Positions 33,717-42,962 of a DNA stretch of 64,000 nucleotides are shown piece after piece (position 1 is the first letter of the stretch; every line of letters begins with the position of its first letter). The DNA is taken from positions 1 to 64,000 of the forward strand of contig NZ_PGVG01000007.1 of assembly GCF_002795245.1 (NCBI RefSeq). The letters are read 5' to 3'. The stretch is from Bradyrhizobium forestalis. Its GTDB lineage: Bacteria > Pseudomonadota > Alphaproteobacteria > Rhizobiales > Xanthobacteraceae. Both the position numbers and the translations under genes were made by a program. The notes beneath the pieces are model-generated. The model worked only from the letters and a program-made list of their open reading frames with translations, was not told where the DNA came from and did no database searches.

Positions 33717-35516
33717 CTACTGCGACCGCTGCATCGCCGGCTTCTCGCTCTTCCGTCTTGCCGCCGAGAGATTATGCGCGGTGTTGATCAGGGCGATGTG
33801 GGTCAGCGCCTGCGGAAAGTTTCCGGTCTGGCGCCGCGTCTCGGAATCGTATTCCTCCGCCAGCAGTCCAACATCGTTCGCGACGCCGACCACGCGGTCG
33901 AATAATTCCTGCGCCTTGCCGAGGTTGCCCGACAGCACATAGGCATCGGCGAGCCAGAGGCTACAGGCCAGGAACGCGCCTTCGAGCGGCGGCTGCCCGG
34001 CAGGCAGCTCGCGCGGATCGTGTCGCAGCACGAAGCCGTCGCGCATCAGGCACTTCTCGACGGAAGCAATGGTGCTGTGGATGCGCGGATCCGATGGCGG
34101 CAGGAAGCCGACCGCCGGCAGCAGCAGCACGCTGGCATCGAGCAGTTTTGAGCCATAGGATTCGACGAAGGCGCCCGCCTTTGCGTCAAAACCCTTGTTG
34201 CAGACGTCGCGATGAATGGCCTCGCGCAGGGTGCGCCAATGCAGCAGCGGCGCCTTGAAGCCAAACGTCTCGGCGCTCTTGATGCCGCGGTCGAAGGCGA
34301 CCCAGGTCATCACCTTGGAGAAGACATAATGCTTGGGCTGTCCGCGCCGCTCCCAGATACCATGGTCGGGCCGGTCCCAAACCTCGGCCAGATGATTGAG
34401 CACGGCGCATTCCAGCGCCCAGCTCTGCTCGTCGAGCTTGAGCTTGGCCATGCGCGACTGGTGGAGTGCGTCGATCAACTCGCCGTAGACGTCGAGCTGA
34501 AGCTGCGCATGCGCGGCGTTGCCGATGCGCACGGGCCGCGCGCCCTCGTAGCCCCTGAGCCAGCCCGCCTCCCATTCCAGCAGCCGCCGATGCCCCCAGA
34601 TGCCGTACATGATCTGCATGTTCGCCGGCGAGCCGGCAGCGGCGCGCAGCAGCCAATTGTGCCAGGCCAAGGCTTCCTCGGTGTAGCCCGAGTTCATCAG
34701 CGCGAGCAGCGTGAAGGTGGCGTCGCGCAGCCAGCAGAAGCGGTAGTCCCAGTTCCTGCTGCCGCCGAGCTTTTCCGGCAGGGAGGTGGTGGGGGCCGCG
34801 ACGATGCCGCCGGTCGGAGCGAAGGTCAGCGCCTTCAGCGTGATCAGCGCGCGCACGATCAGATCGTGATAGTCGCCGTCGCGGATGCAGCGGCTGCACC
34901 ATTCCTGCCAAAATTTGTCGGTTTCCGCGAGCGCGAGCTCCGGGTCGATCGGCCCGGGTGGCGGCAGATGCGAGGGGCCGTAGGTCAGCACGAAGGGCAC
35001 GGTCTCGCCCGCCTCGACCTCGAATTCGGCAATCGTCGTCAGGTCCTCGCCATGGGTCTCGACGGGTGTTCGCAGCACCGTCATGTCCTGGCCGCAGATT
35101 GCCAGCAGCGAATGATCCAGTCGCCGCACCCAGGGAATGTCGGCGCCGAAGCCGAAGCGGATGACGAGCTCCATCCGCATCTTCACGGTGCCGCTGACGC
35201 CTCGGACCAGCCGCACGATGTCCGAGGCCTTGCCGCGCGGCGGCATGAAGTCGATCAGCGCGACGGTGCCGCTCTTCGTCTCAAAACGCGTTTCGAGGAT
35301 GAGGGTATTGCCGAGATAGCGCCGCGAGATTCGGAGCGCGTTCTCGCTCGGCGCGATCAGCCAGCGGCCGTTCTTGTGCGTGCCGAGGATGGCGGCAAAG
35401 CAGGCGTCGGAATCGAAGGCAGGCCAGCACAGCCAGTCGATCGAGCCGTTGCGCCCGACCAGCGCCGCGGTCTCGCAATCGCCGATCAGCGCATAGTCCT
35501 CGATCCTCTGAGACAA
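33717..35516 (-). CDS. Glycoside hydrolase family 15 protein (trehalase/glucoamylase type)
   Basis: A 599-residue GH15 enzyme with an N-terminal beta-sandwich beginning YALIGDCETAALVGRNGSIDWLCWPAFDSDACFA and a C-terminal alpha/alpha-barrel (NWDYRFCWLRDATFTL is the substrate-binding arginine/aspartate region). Bacterial members with this N-terminus act as trehalases or glucoamylases. Next to trehalose synthesis genes a trehalase role is plausible, but specificity is not settled by sequence. It lies 28 nt downstream of malQ on the minus strand. Confidence 0.88.
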   Translation of the reverse strand: MSQRIEDYALIGDCETAALVGRNGSIDWLCWPAFDSDACFAAILGTHKNGRWLIAPSENALRISRRYLGNTLILETRFETKSGTVALIDFMPPRGKASDIVRLVRGVSGTVKMRMELVIRFGFGADIPWVRRLDHSLLAICGQDMTVLRTPVETHGEDLTTIAEFEVEAGETVPFVLTYGPSHLPPPGPIDPELALAETDKFWQEWCSRCIRDGDYHDLIVRALITLKALTFAPTGGIVAAPTTSLPEKLGGSRNWDYRFCWLRDATFTLLALMNSGYTEEALAWHNWLLRAAAGSPANMQIMYGIWGHRRLLEWEAGWLRGYEGARPVRIGNAAHAQLQLDVYGELIDALHQSRMAKLKLDEQSWALECAVLNHLAEVWDRPDHGIWERRGQPKHYVFSKVMTWVAFDRGIKSAETFGFKAPLLHWRTLREAIHRDVCNKGFDAKAGAFVESYGSKLLDASVLLLPAVGFLPPSDPRIHSTIASVEKCLMRDGFVLRHDPRELPAGQPPLEGAFLACSLWLADAYVLSGNLGKAQELFDRVVGVANDVGLLAEEYDSETRRQTGNFPQALTHIALINTAHNLSAARRKSEKPAMQRSQ

Positions 35517-35544
35517 TGTGGTGCAAGCCTAGCAATCCCGGCTG

Positions 35545-37506
35545 TCAACTCCCGCCGGGCAATGAACGTTCCCGCGTCGCGGCCGTCAAAGCCGCGAGAT
35601 CGATCTTGGAGGCGATCTTGTCGAGCACAACAGGAAGGCGCTGGCGCCAGTTCGGATGCTCGTCGATCGTGCCGGGAATGTTGGGCTGGTCGATCACGCC
35701 GAGCAGGTCCTCCATGGACACCGCGAGCAGGCGCGAAGGCGTGCGCGACAGGAAGGCGAGCACGGAATAGAGGTCGTTGGCGCCGATGCCGTTCTGGCGC
35801 AGGATCTCGTCGAGCCTGCCGAGCGCGTCCCAGCGCGCCTGGTCGTTCTCGCCGGGATCGAGCCCGAGCGAGCGCTTCATCTTGAGATCGCTGAAGGAGC
35901 GCCAGCCGGCATAGGTGCACAGGTCATGCGTGTTCAGCGTCACCAGCGCATTGGGCCGGTAGTGGTCGACATTGCGGAAATGGCCGGCATCGTCGCGCTC
36001 GAACATCATGACGAGGTAGGACCAGATGCCGAAATCCTGCATGGTCTCGCGAAAGCCTTCCGGCACGGTGCCGAGGTCCTCGCCGATCACGATGCATTTG
36101 TGGGCTGCGCTCTCGCGCACCACGGCGGCGAGCAGCGCCTCGAACGGCATCTGCACATAGGCGCCGTTATCAGGCTTGAAGCCGCGCGGCACGAGATAAA
36201 GCCGCTTCAGCCCGAGCACGTGATCGAGCCTGATGGCGCCGGCATGGCGCATCGCCGCCGCCAGCATGTCGGCGAACGGCACGAAGGACTGCGCTTCTAG
36301 GCCGCCGGCATTGAAGCCGGCGAGGCCCCAGTCCTGGCCGACGGTGTTGAGCACGTCGGGCGGCGCGCCGACGGCGAGATGGCGGGAAATCGCCGTCTGC
36401 TCGTTCCAGGCATCGAAGCCATTGGACTGCACGCCGACGGCAACGTCGAGATAAAGCCCGACCCGCATGCCGAGCTGGCCGGCCAGTTCCTTGGCGGCAT
36501 GCAGCTGGCTGTCGGCTGTCCATTGCACGAACTCGACGAACTCGACCTCGCGCTTATCAGGGCCATTGCGCAGCTCGGCGCATTTCGCCTCATCCGGCTG
36601 CTGCCATTCCGCCGGCCATTCCCACCAGGGCGCGGTGTAGCGATGGCGCAGCACCTCGAAGCAGGCAAAGCGGGACAACAGCGGCGTGCGGGCGGCGCGG
36701 AAGGCGTCAAACGCCTTGCGGCGCGCCTCGCTCGCGCTTTTCACGAAGCTGTTAAAGGCGGCGCGCAGGGCCAGCCATTTCAACGCCGCCATGTCGGTAT
36801 AAGGGACGCGATCACCCTCGCGCAGACGGGCGGCCGTCGCGGCCGCGTCGGGCACGAGGTCTGCCGAGAATTCGGGAATCGCCTCGACGTCGATATAGAG
36901 CGGATTGAGAAACAGCCGGCTGTTCGGCGAATAGGGGCTGCAATCGGCCGGCTGGTCGTCGAACAACACGTGGAGCGGGTTGAGCCCGACACCGTCGGCC
37001 CCGAGCTGCTTGGCAAGCCGGACGAGACCGGCGAGGTCGGTGAAGTCGCCGATGCCCCAATTGCGGTCTGAACGGACGCTGTAGAGCTGCACGGCAAGCA
37101 GCCAGCCGCGATCGAAATCGCCGCCGAAGGCGCGCTCGGGCGCCACGATCATCGGCACCTCTTCGGTCACGCCTTCGGCATCGGTCAGCGTCAGGCGGTG
37201 ATACCCAAGCGCCAGGCCCGCCGGCCAGGCGATCACGGGCTCGCGCGCCTCGCCTGTCGCGATCACATTGCCGTTGCCGAGGATCTTCCATTGCAGCGGT
37301 GGCGCGCCAATCGCCGCCAGTTCCGTGCGCGGATGTCCGAGCGCACGCACCACGACCGGCCCGCTGACGAAGCGGTAGACCCGCTTCTCCGGCAGGGCGT
37401 CGAGGATGGATTTGAGCGCCTCGGGCGCGGTGACCCGCAGCTTGCCGAGGGCATCGATGAATTCAGACTGAACGCCCTTGATCCGGGCTTGAGCTAAAAG
37501 ATCCAT
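35545..37506 (-). CDS. malQ: 4-alpha-glucanotransferase (amylomaltase)
   Basis: A 653-residue GH77 enzyme that transfers alpha-1,4-glucan segments between maltooligosaccharides. The catalytic core is visible: AIRLDHVLGLKRLY (nucleophile Asp), CIVIGEDLGTVPEG (acid/base Glu) and LNTHDLCTYAGW. The N-terminal 150 residues form the accessory region found in the longer E. coli-like MalQ type. It is divergent from the glgE-like gene, and the shared 204-nt region contains back-to-back EcfG-like promoters. It links glucan trimming (GlgX) with TreYZ. Confidence 0.93.
   Translation of the reverse strand: MDLLAQARIKGVQSEFIDALGKLRVTAPEALKSILDALPEKRVYRFVSGPVVVRALGHPRTELAAIGAPPLQWKILGNGNVIATGEAREPVIAWPAGLALGYHRLTLTDAEGVTEEVPMIVAPERAFGGDFDRGWLLAVQLYSVRSDRNWGIGDFTDLAGLVRLAKQLGADGVGLNPLHVLFDDQPADCSPYSPNSRLFLNPLYIDVEAIPEFSADLVPDAAATAARLREGDRVPYTDMAALKWLALRAAFNSFVKSASEARRKAFDAFRAARTPLLSRFACFEVLRHRYTAPWWEWPAEWQQPDEAKCAELRNGPDKREVEFVEFVQWTADSQLHAAKELAGQLGMRVGLYLDVAVGVQSNGFDAWNEQTAISRHLAVGAPPDVLNTVGQDWGLAGFNAGGLEAQSFVPFADMLAAAMRHAGAIRLDHVLGLKRLYLVPRGFKPDNGAYVQMPFEALLAAVVRESAAHKCIVIGEDLGTVPEGFRETMQDFGIWSYLVMMFERDDAGHFRNVDHYRPNALVTLNTHDLCTYAGWRSFSDLKMKRSLGLDPGENDQARWDALGRLDEILRQNGIGANDLYSVLAFLSRTPSRLLAVSMEDLLGVIDQPNIPGTIDEHPNWRQRLPVVLDKIASKIDLAALTAATRERSLPGGS
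35547..35572 (-). promoter_or_regulatory. Possible EcfG-type promoter for the GH15 gene inside the malQ 3' end
   Basis: On the minus strand GGAAC (35572-35568), 17 nt, AGTT (35550-35547), the same -10 and spacing as the malQ promoter. It would start transcription about 25 nt before the GH15 ATG. It lies in the last codons of malQ, so a chance match cannot be excluded. A TTGACA also occurs here (35548-35543) without a clear -10. Confidence 0.35.
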
Positions 37507-37584
37507 TCGGCACGCAGCTTGCAGGCCATGGTTTGGCCAGGGGCATCGATTTTAACGAGGTCGCGGAAGAGGTTAGTCACGGGT

Positions 37585-37610
37585 AACTCGCAAACTGCGC
37601 TTGCCGTTCC
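37585..37610 (-). promoter_or_regulatory. EcfG-type promoter for malQ
   Basis: Minus strand: GGAAC (37610-37606), 17 nt, AGTT (37588-37585). The predicted start near 37577 gives a leader of about 70 nt. Its -35 forms a 14-bp palindrome GTTCCCGAGGGAAC (37606-37619) with the -35 of the divergent promoter. Confidence 0.6.
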
Positions 37611-37614
37611 CGAG

Positions 37615-37640
37615 GGAACCAATGACACACAAGCGGCTTT
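37615..37640 (+). promoter_or_regulatory. EcfG-type promoter for the glgE-like/treS operon
   Basis: Plus strand: GGAAC (37615-37619), 17 nt, CTTT (37637-37640); the -10 has one mismatch to CGTT. The predicted start near 37648 supports translation from the GTG at 37711 rather than from the upstream in-frame TTG at 37519. Confidence 0.5.
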
Positions 37641-37710
37641 CTATAGTGGTACCAAGCGTGGGTTCCCGACAAGGGAAACGGGCTCCTGCTTTCTTGTCAA
37701 TGGCATCACC

Positions 37711-39657
37711 GTGAACAAGACAATTCAAACTGTCGAAAGTGCCGCAGCCGGCAGCGCTTTCCTGATCGAGGACGTCTATCCCTTGATCGACGGCGGCCGC
37801 TTTGCCGTGAAGCGGATCGCGGGCGAACCGGTCGAGGTCTGGGCCGACATCTACCGCGATGGCGAGGCCGTGATCGCCGCCGCGCTGATCTGGCGTCGCG
37901 AGCACGACCGCGAATGGCGGAGCGAGCCGATGAGCCATCACGGCAATGACCGCTGGTGCGGCGCGTTCACGCCCGTTGAGCCCGGCCAATATGTCTATGC
38001 AATCGAAGCCTGGACCGACGAGTTCGCCACCTGGTCTCACGCAGTCGCGCGCAAGCGGCGCACGGGAGCCGATGTCAGCCTCGATGCGATCGAGGGCGCC
38101 GGGCTCCTGACCAAGGCGCATGGTGCGCGGCAGGACGCGGCAGCGGTCATCATCAGGCAGTGCGAGGATTATCTCAGGAACGGCGACGTCGCTTCACTGC
38201 TCGCAGCCGAGCTCGGCAAAGCCATGGCCGAGAGCCAGTCGCGGCCCGACCTCGCGCGCTCGCCGCTCTTCCCGCTGACCATAGACCGCGATAGGGCGCG
38301 CTTTAGCGCCTGGTATCAGATGATGCCGCGCAGCCAGAGCGCATTGGCGGGCCGGCATGGCACGCTGCGCGACTGCATCGCGCGCGTGCCCGATATCGCC
38401 GCCATGGGCTTTGACGTGCTCTACTTCACGCCGATCCATCCCATTGGCCACACAAGCCGCAAGGGCCGCAACAACGCGCCGGTGGCAAATGAGGGCGAGC
38501 CCGGCTCGCCCTATGCGATCGGCTCGGCCGAGGGCGGCCACGATGCGCTGCATCCCGAGCTCGGCACGATCGAGGATTTCCGCGCGCTGGTTGCCACATG
38601 TCTCGAGTACGGGCTCGAGCTTGCGCTGGACTTCGCGGTGCAGTGCTCGCCGGACCATCCCTGGCTGACGCAGCATCCGGAATGGTTCAAATGGCGGCCG
38701 GACCGCTCGGTGCGGATGGCGGACGGCCCCTATTCCGACATCGTCATACCCGATTTCGCCTCGGTGGATCGCGTCGGCCTGTGGAACGCGTTCCGCGATG
38801 CCATGCTGTTCTGGATCGACCATGGCGTGACCATCTTCGCCATCGACAATCACGACACCGCCCCGCTTGCGTTCTGGGAGTGGCTGACCCACGACATCCG
38901 CCACCGTCGCCCCGAGGTGATCCTGTTCTCCAAGACCTATGCACGGCCAAAGCTGATGAAGGGCCTCGCCAAGCTCGGCTTTGCGCAATCCTTCACCTAT
39001 TTCCCCTGGCGCACGGAAAAGTGGGAGCTGGAGCAATATCTCGGCGAGCTGACGCGCTATCCCGAGCGCGATTTCTATCGTCCGCACATGTTCGTCAACA
39101 CGCCTGACCTATTGCCTTTTCACCTCCAGAGCGGAGAGGCCTGGGCATTCAAGTCGCGCATTGCGCTGGCGGCGACGCTCTCGGGCAATTACGGCATCTT
39201 TGGCGGATTCGAGCTGCTGGAGCATGAGGCGATTCCCGGCCGCGAAGAATATCTCGATTCCGAGAAATACCAGATCAGGCAGCGTGACTGGGACAAGCCC
39301 GGCAACATCAAGCCCTACATTGCCGCGCTCAACCGCATCCGCAACGAGAACGCGGCGCTTCAGCAGACGGCGAATTTGCGCTTCCTCGGCATCGAGGATG
39401 GCGAGACGATCGCTTTCGTGAAGGAGGCGACAGATCCGGCCAACACCGTCGTCATCGTGATCGCACTGTCACGCCATGAGCGCGAATGCTGGCTTCCACT
39501 CGGTGACGTCACCGTTGACGCCGGCGGACAGCGACACCATGTGACGACACTCGAAAACCTCCTCACCGGCGAACAGTCCCGCGTCGAATGGGGCGGGGCC
39601 AGGTTGCGTATCGATCCCGACCGCGATCCGGCGCTTCTGTTCCGCTGCCTGGCGTAG
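37711..39657 (+). CDS. GlgE-like maltosyltransferase family protein with altered active site
   Basis: A 648-residue GH13 protein with the GlgE-type N-terminal domain and the conserved text [45 protein letters not shown] and [11 protein letters not shown]. GlgE extends alpha-glucan with maltose 1-phosphate. Here nucleophile Asp379 is kept, but Lys408 stands exactly 29 residues on, where GlgE has its acid/base Glu; Ala377 replaces the conserved Arg before the nucleophile, and the PPKKYQD phosphate-site segment is shortened. It may be inactive, regulatory or of changed activity. GTG 37711 is chosen because earlier codons precede the promoter. It heads the treS-pep2/glgBX/treZY operon. Confidence 0.8.
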   Translation: MNKTIQTVESAAAGSAFLIEDVYPLIDGGRFAVKRIAGEPVEVWADIYRDGEAVIAAALIWRREHDREWRSEPMSHHGNDRWCGAFTPVEPGQYVYAIEAWTDEFATWSHAVARKRRTGADVSLDAIEGAGLLTKAHGARQDAAAVIIRQCEDYLRNGDVASLLAAELGKAMAESQSRPDLARSPLFPLTIDRDRARFSAWYQMMPRSQSALAGRHGTLRDCIARVPDIAAMGFDVLYFTPIHPIGHTSRKGRNNAPVANEGEPGSPYAIGSAEGGHDALHPELGTIEDFRALVATCLEYGLELALDFAVQCSPDHPWLTQHPEWFKWRPDRSVRMADGPYSDIVIPDFASVDRVGLWNAFRDAMLFWIDHGVTIFAIDNHDTAPLAFWEWLTHDIRHRRPEVILFSKTYARPKLMKGLAKLGFAQSFTYFPWRTEKWELEQYLGELTRYPERDFYRPHMFVNTPDLLPFHLQSGEAWAFKSRIALAATLSGNYGIFGGFELLEHEAIPGREEYLDSEKYQIRQRDWDKPGNIKPYIAALNRIRNENAALQQTANLRFLGIEDGETIAFVKEATDPANTVVIVIALSRHERECWLPLGDVTVDAGGQRHHVTTLENLLTGEQSRVEWGGARLRIDPDRDPALLFRCLA

Positions 39658-39668
39658 GGGTTCACGCC

Positions 39669-42600
39669 ATGAATGTTCTGTCTTCCGTCGACACCAAGAA
39701 AGTTGAGGCTGCCGAGATCGTGGACGAGCTCTGGTACAAGGACGCCATCATCTACCAGCTCCACGTCAAGGCCTTCGCCGACAGCAACAATGACGGCATC
39801 GGCGACTTCGCCGGACTGACCGAGAAGCTGCCCTATCTCCAGGAGCTCGGCGTCACCGCGCTGTGGCTGCTGCCGTTCTATCCCTCGCCCGGCCGCGACG
39901 ACGGCTACGACATCGCCGACTACGGCTCGGTCAATCCCGATTTCGGGACGATGAAGGACTTCAAGCGCTTCATCCAGGAGGCGCAGAAGCGGGGCCTGCG
40001 CGTCATCACCGAGCTCGTCGTCAACCACACCTCGGACCAGCACAAATGGTTCAAGCGCGCGCGGCGCAGCCATCCGGGCTCCAGCGCGCGCAACTGGTAC
40101 GTCTGGAGCGACACCGACCAGAAGTACCAGGGCACGCGCATCATCTTCACCGACACGGAGAAGTCGAACTGGACCTGGGATCCCGAGGCCGGCGCCTTCT
40201 ACTGGCACCGCTTCTTCTCGCACCAGCCGGACCTCAATTTCGACAATCCCCGCGTGGTCAGCGCCCTCATCCAGGTGATGAAGCGCTGGCTCGATGCCGG
40301 CGTCGACGGCTTCCGCCTGGACGCCATTCCCTATCTCTGCGAGCGCGAGGGCACCTCGAACGAGAACCTGCCGGAGACGCATGCGATCATCAAGCGCCTG
40401 CGCCAGGAGCTCGACGCGTATTCCAAGGGCAAGCTGCTGCTGGCCGAGGCCAATCAATGGCCGGAGGACGTGCAGGAATATTTCGGCCGCGGCGACGAGT
40501 GCCACATGGCCTACCATTTCCCGCTGATGCCGCGCATCTACATGGCGATCGCGCAGGAGGACCGCTTCCCGATCACCGACATCCTGCGCCAGACGCCGGA
40601 CATTCCGGCGAGCTGCCAATGGGCGCTGTTCCTGCGCAATCATGACGAGCTGACGCTGGAGATGGTCACCGACGTCGAGCGCGACTATCTCTGGACCACC
40701 TACGCCAACGATCCCCGCGCGCGCATCAATGTCGGCATTCGCCGGCGCCTTGCGCCGCTGATGGACAACGACCGGCGCAAGATCGAGCTGATGAACTCGC
40801 TGCTGCTGTCGTTCCCCGGCACGCCGATCGTCTATTACGGCGACGAGATCGGCATGGGCGACAACATCTATCTCGGCGACCGCAACGGCGTGCGCACGCC
40901 GATGCAGTGGAGCCCCGACCGCAACGGCGGCTTCTCGCGCTGCGACCCGGCCCGTCTCTATGCACCGCTGATCATGGACCCGGTCTACGGCTATGAATCC
41001 GTGAACGTGGAAGCGCAGTCGCGCAGCCTGTCCTCGCTGCTCAGCGCCACCAAGCGGCTGATCTCGGTGCGCAAGTCGACGCTCGCCTTCGGCCGCGGCA
41101 CCATGACCTTCATCCGCCCGGCCAACCGCGCCGTGCTCGCCTATGTCCGGCAATACCGCGACGAGGTGATCCTCTGCGTCGCCAATCTCTCGCGCGCCGC
41201 GCAGGCGACCGAGCTCGACCTGTCGCCGTGGAAGGACCGCATCCCGCAGGAGATGCTCGGCCGCACCCGCTTCCCCGCGATCGGCGAATTGCCCTACATG
41301 ATCACGCTGGGGCCCTACGGCTTCTACTGGTTCCAGCTGCAGGAACGCGACAAATCCGAGCCGGTGACGCCGCGCGCGGTGCCGGAGTTCGAGACGCTGG
41401 TGGTGCCGGTGAACTCGAACTGGGTGTCGCTCGCCCGCGAGCGCGGCGTGTTCGAGCGCGACGTGTTGCCGGGCTTCCTGGCGCGGACGCGGTGGTATCC
41501 CGAGCACAATCCCAAGCAGATCAAGACCGCGCTGACCTCGGCGGTGCCGTTCTGCGACATCGGCGACAACCGGCCCTGGATCGCGTTCTTCGAGACCAAG
41601 CAGGGGGACGCGGCCACGCGCTACGTGCTGCCGCTGCAGATCGAGTGGGTGCGCTTCGATCGCGAGCGCTTCAACCCCAAGGCGCTGGCCGCCGTGCGCC
41701 AGGGCGCGCGCGAAGGCACGCTGCTCGACGTCGCGACCGACCAGATCTTCATCGGCCTGTTCCTGCGCAATCTGTCGCAGAATCTCGTGGTGGAAGAGAA
41801 CAATCTGCGGCTGGACTTCAAGCCCACCAGCCGCTTCGCCGATTACACCATCAAGGAGCCCGAACGCATCCGCGCCATCGAGCAGTCGAACAGCACCGCG
41901 CTGGTCGACAACCAGTACGTCGCCAAGATCTACCGCCGGCTCGAAAGCGGCATCAGCCCCGAGATCGAGATCGGCCACTATCTCACCGAAGTCGCGCGCT
42001 TCGCCAACACGCCGGCGCTGCTCGGCAGCGTCGAGCTGGTCGAGGGCAACCAGCGCAGCGCGCTCGGCGTGCTGCATGCCTATGTCGAGAACCAGGGCGA
42101 CGGCTGGACCGTGACCACGGGATATCTCGATCGCTATATCGACGAGCAGCGCGTGGCGCCGGCCGATAAGATGCCACGCGAGACCCAGGAGCAGGCGCCG
42201 TATCTGCATTTCATCGCGCAGATCGGCCGGCGGCTCGCCGAGCTGCATGCCGCGCTCGCCGCGGCAAAGCCCGATGATCTCGCCCCGGCGCCGATCGACG
42301 CCGCCCAGACCAGGGCCTGGCTGTCCGACTTCAAGGCGCGTGGCGAGCGGATTCTCGAGCGGCTGGCCGACAGCCGCGACGGGCTGCGGGAGGCGGACCG
42401 GCCCCTGATCGACCGGCTCACGGCGATGCGCGCGAGCCTGTCCGACGGCCTGAATGCGCTCTTGCCATCCGGCATCGGCGGGTTGAACATCCGCCATCAT
42501 GGCGACTTCCGGCTCGGGCAAACTCTGATCGTGAAGGACGATATCTTCATCATCGACTTCGACGGCGATCCGCGTGTGCCGCTGGCCAATAAGCGGCGCA

Positions 42601-42962
42601 AGGCGCCGGCCGCGCGCGACGTCGCCGGCCTGATCCACTCGATTGACCTTTCGGTCAGCGCAGCGCTGAACCGCGCGCTCACGGGCGCTTCCGACGAGCA
42701 AGACCGGCTTGCGGCCGCGCTCGACGAATGGCGCGAGCGCGCCACCGCGACCTTCCTGTCCGCCTACCGCGACGCCATGACCGATCGGAGGCTGTGGCCG
42801 GAAGATCGGCAATCCGGGGAAGGCCTGTTAAGGTTTTTCCTGCTTGATCAAGCGTTCGATGACGTAGAGTACGAGCTGTCCCACCGGCCCGAGGGGCTCC
42901 ATGCGCCGCTGACCGGACTGCTTCGCATTCTGTCCAGTGCCGAGAGCGAAGCCCATGCCTAA
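39669..42962 (+). CDS. treS-pep2: Trehalose synthase / maltokinase fusion
   Basis: A 1097-residue fusion. Residues 1 to about 560 are trehalose synthase (GH13), interconverting maltose and trehalose, with nucleophile Asp218 (GFRLDA), Glu260 (LLAEANQW) and Asp326 (RNHDE). Residues about 590-1097 are a Pep2-type maltokinase that makes maltose 1-phosphate; its catalytic HGD motif has Asp946 and the IDFDGDP metal motif follows. The loop reads HGDFRLGQ where relatives often have His for Arg. The ATG at 39669 is 11 nt after the glgE-like gene and directly precedes conserved sequence. Stop overlaps the glgB start by 8 nt. Confidence 0.93.
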   Translation: MNVLSSVDTKKVEAAEIVDELWYKDAIIYQLHVKAFADSNNDGIGDFAGLTEKLPYLQELGVTALWLLPFYPSPGRDDGYDIADYGSVNPDFGTMKDFKRFIQEAQKRGLRVITELVVNHTSDQHKWFKRARRSHPGSSARNWYVWSDTDQKYQGTRIIFTDTEKSNWTWDPEAGAFYWHRFFSHQPDLNFDNPRVVSALIQVMKRWLDAGVDGFRLDAIPYLCEREGTSNENLPETHAIIKRLRQELDAYSKGKLLLAEANQWPEDVQEYFGRGDECHMAYHFPLMPRIYMAIAQEDRFPITDILRQTPDIPASCQWALFLRNHDELTLEMVTDVERDYLWTTYANDPRARINVGIRRRLAPLMDNDRRKIELMNSLLLSFPGTPIVYYGDEIGMGDNIYLGDRNGVRTPMQWSPDRNGGFSRCDPARLYAPLIMDPVYGYESVNVEAQSRSLSSLLSATKRLISVRKSTLAFGRGTMTFIRPANRAVLAYVRQYRDEVILCVANLSRAAQATELDLSPWKDRIPQEMLGRTRFPAIGELPYMITLGPYGFYWFQLQERDKSEPVTPRAVPEFETLVVPVNSNWVSLARERGVFERDVLPGFLARTRWYPEHNPKQIKTALTSAVPFCDIGDNRPWIAFFETKQGDAATRYVLPLQIEWVRFDRERFNPKALAAVRQGAREGTLLDVATDQIFIGLFLRNLSQNLVVEENNLRLDFKPTSRFADYTIKEPERIRAIEQSNSTALVDNQYVAKIYRRLESGISPEIEIGHYLTEVARFANTPALLGSVELVEGNQRSALGVLHAYVENQGDGWTVTTGYLDRYIDEQRVAPADKMPRETQEQAPYLHFIAQIGRRLAELHAALAAAKPDDLAPAPIDAAQTRAWLSDFKARGERILERLADSRDGLREADRPLIDRLTAMRASLSDGLNALLPSGIGGLNIRHHGDFRLGQTLIVKDDIFIIDFDGDPRVPLANKRRKAPAARDVAGLIHSIDLSVSAALNRALTGASDEQDRLAAALDEWRERATATFLSAYRDAMTDRRLWPEDRQSGEGLLRFFLLDQAFDDVEYELSHRPEGLHAPLTGLLRILSSAESEAHA

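Noticed and set aside
37519..37710. TTG start adding 64 residues to the GlgE-like protein
   Set aside because: The extra segment covers the predicted promoter and resembles no GlgE sequence; the GTG at 37711 fits better.
39360..42812. An 1150-codon open frame on the minus strand opposite treS-pep2
   Set aside because: It is a codon-bias shadow: composition is Ala/Arg/Gly/Val/His-rich without family motifs, and it runs across treS-pep2, whose catalytic motifs are intact.
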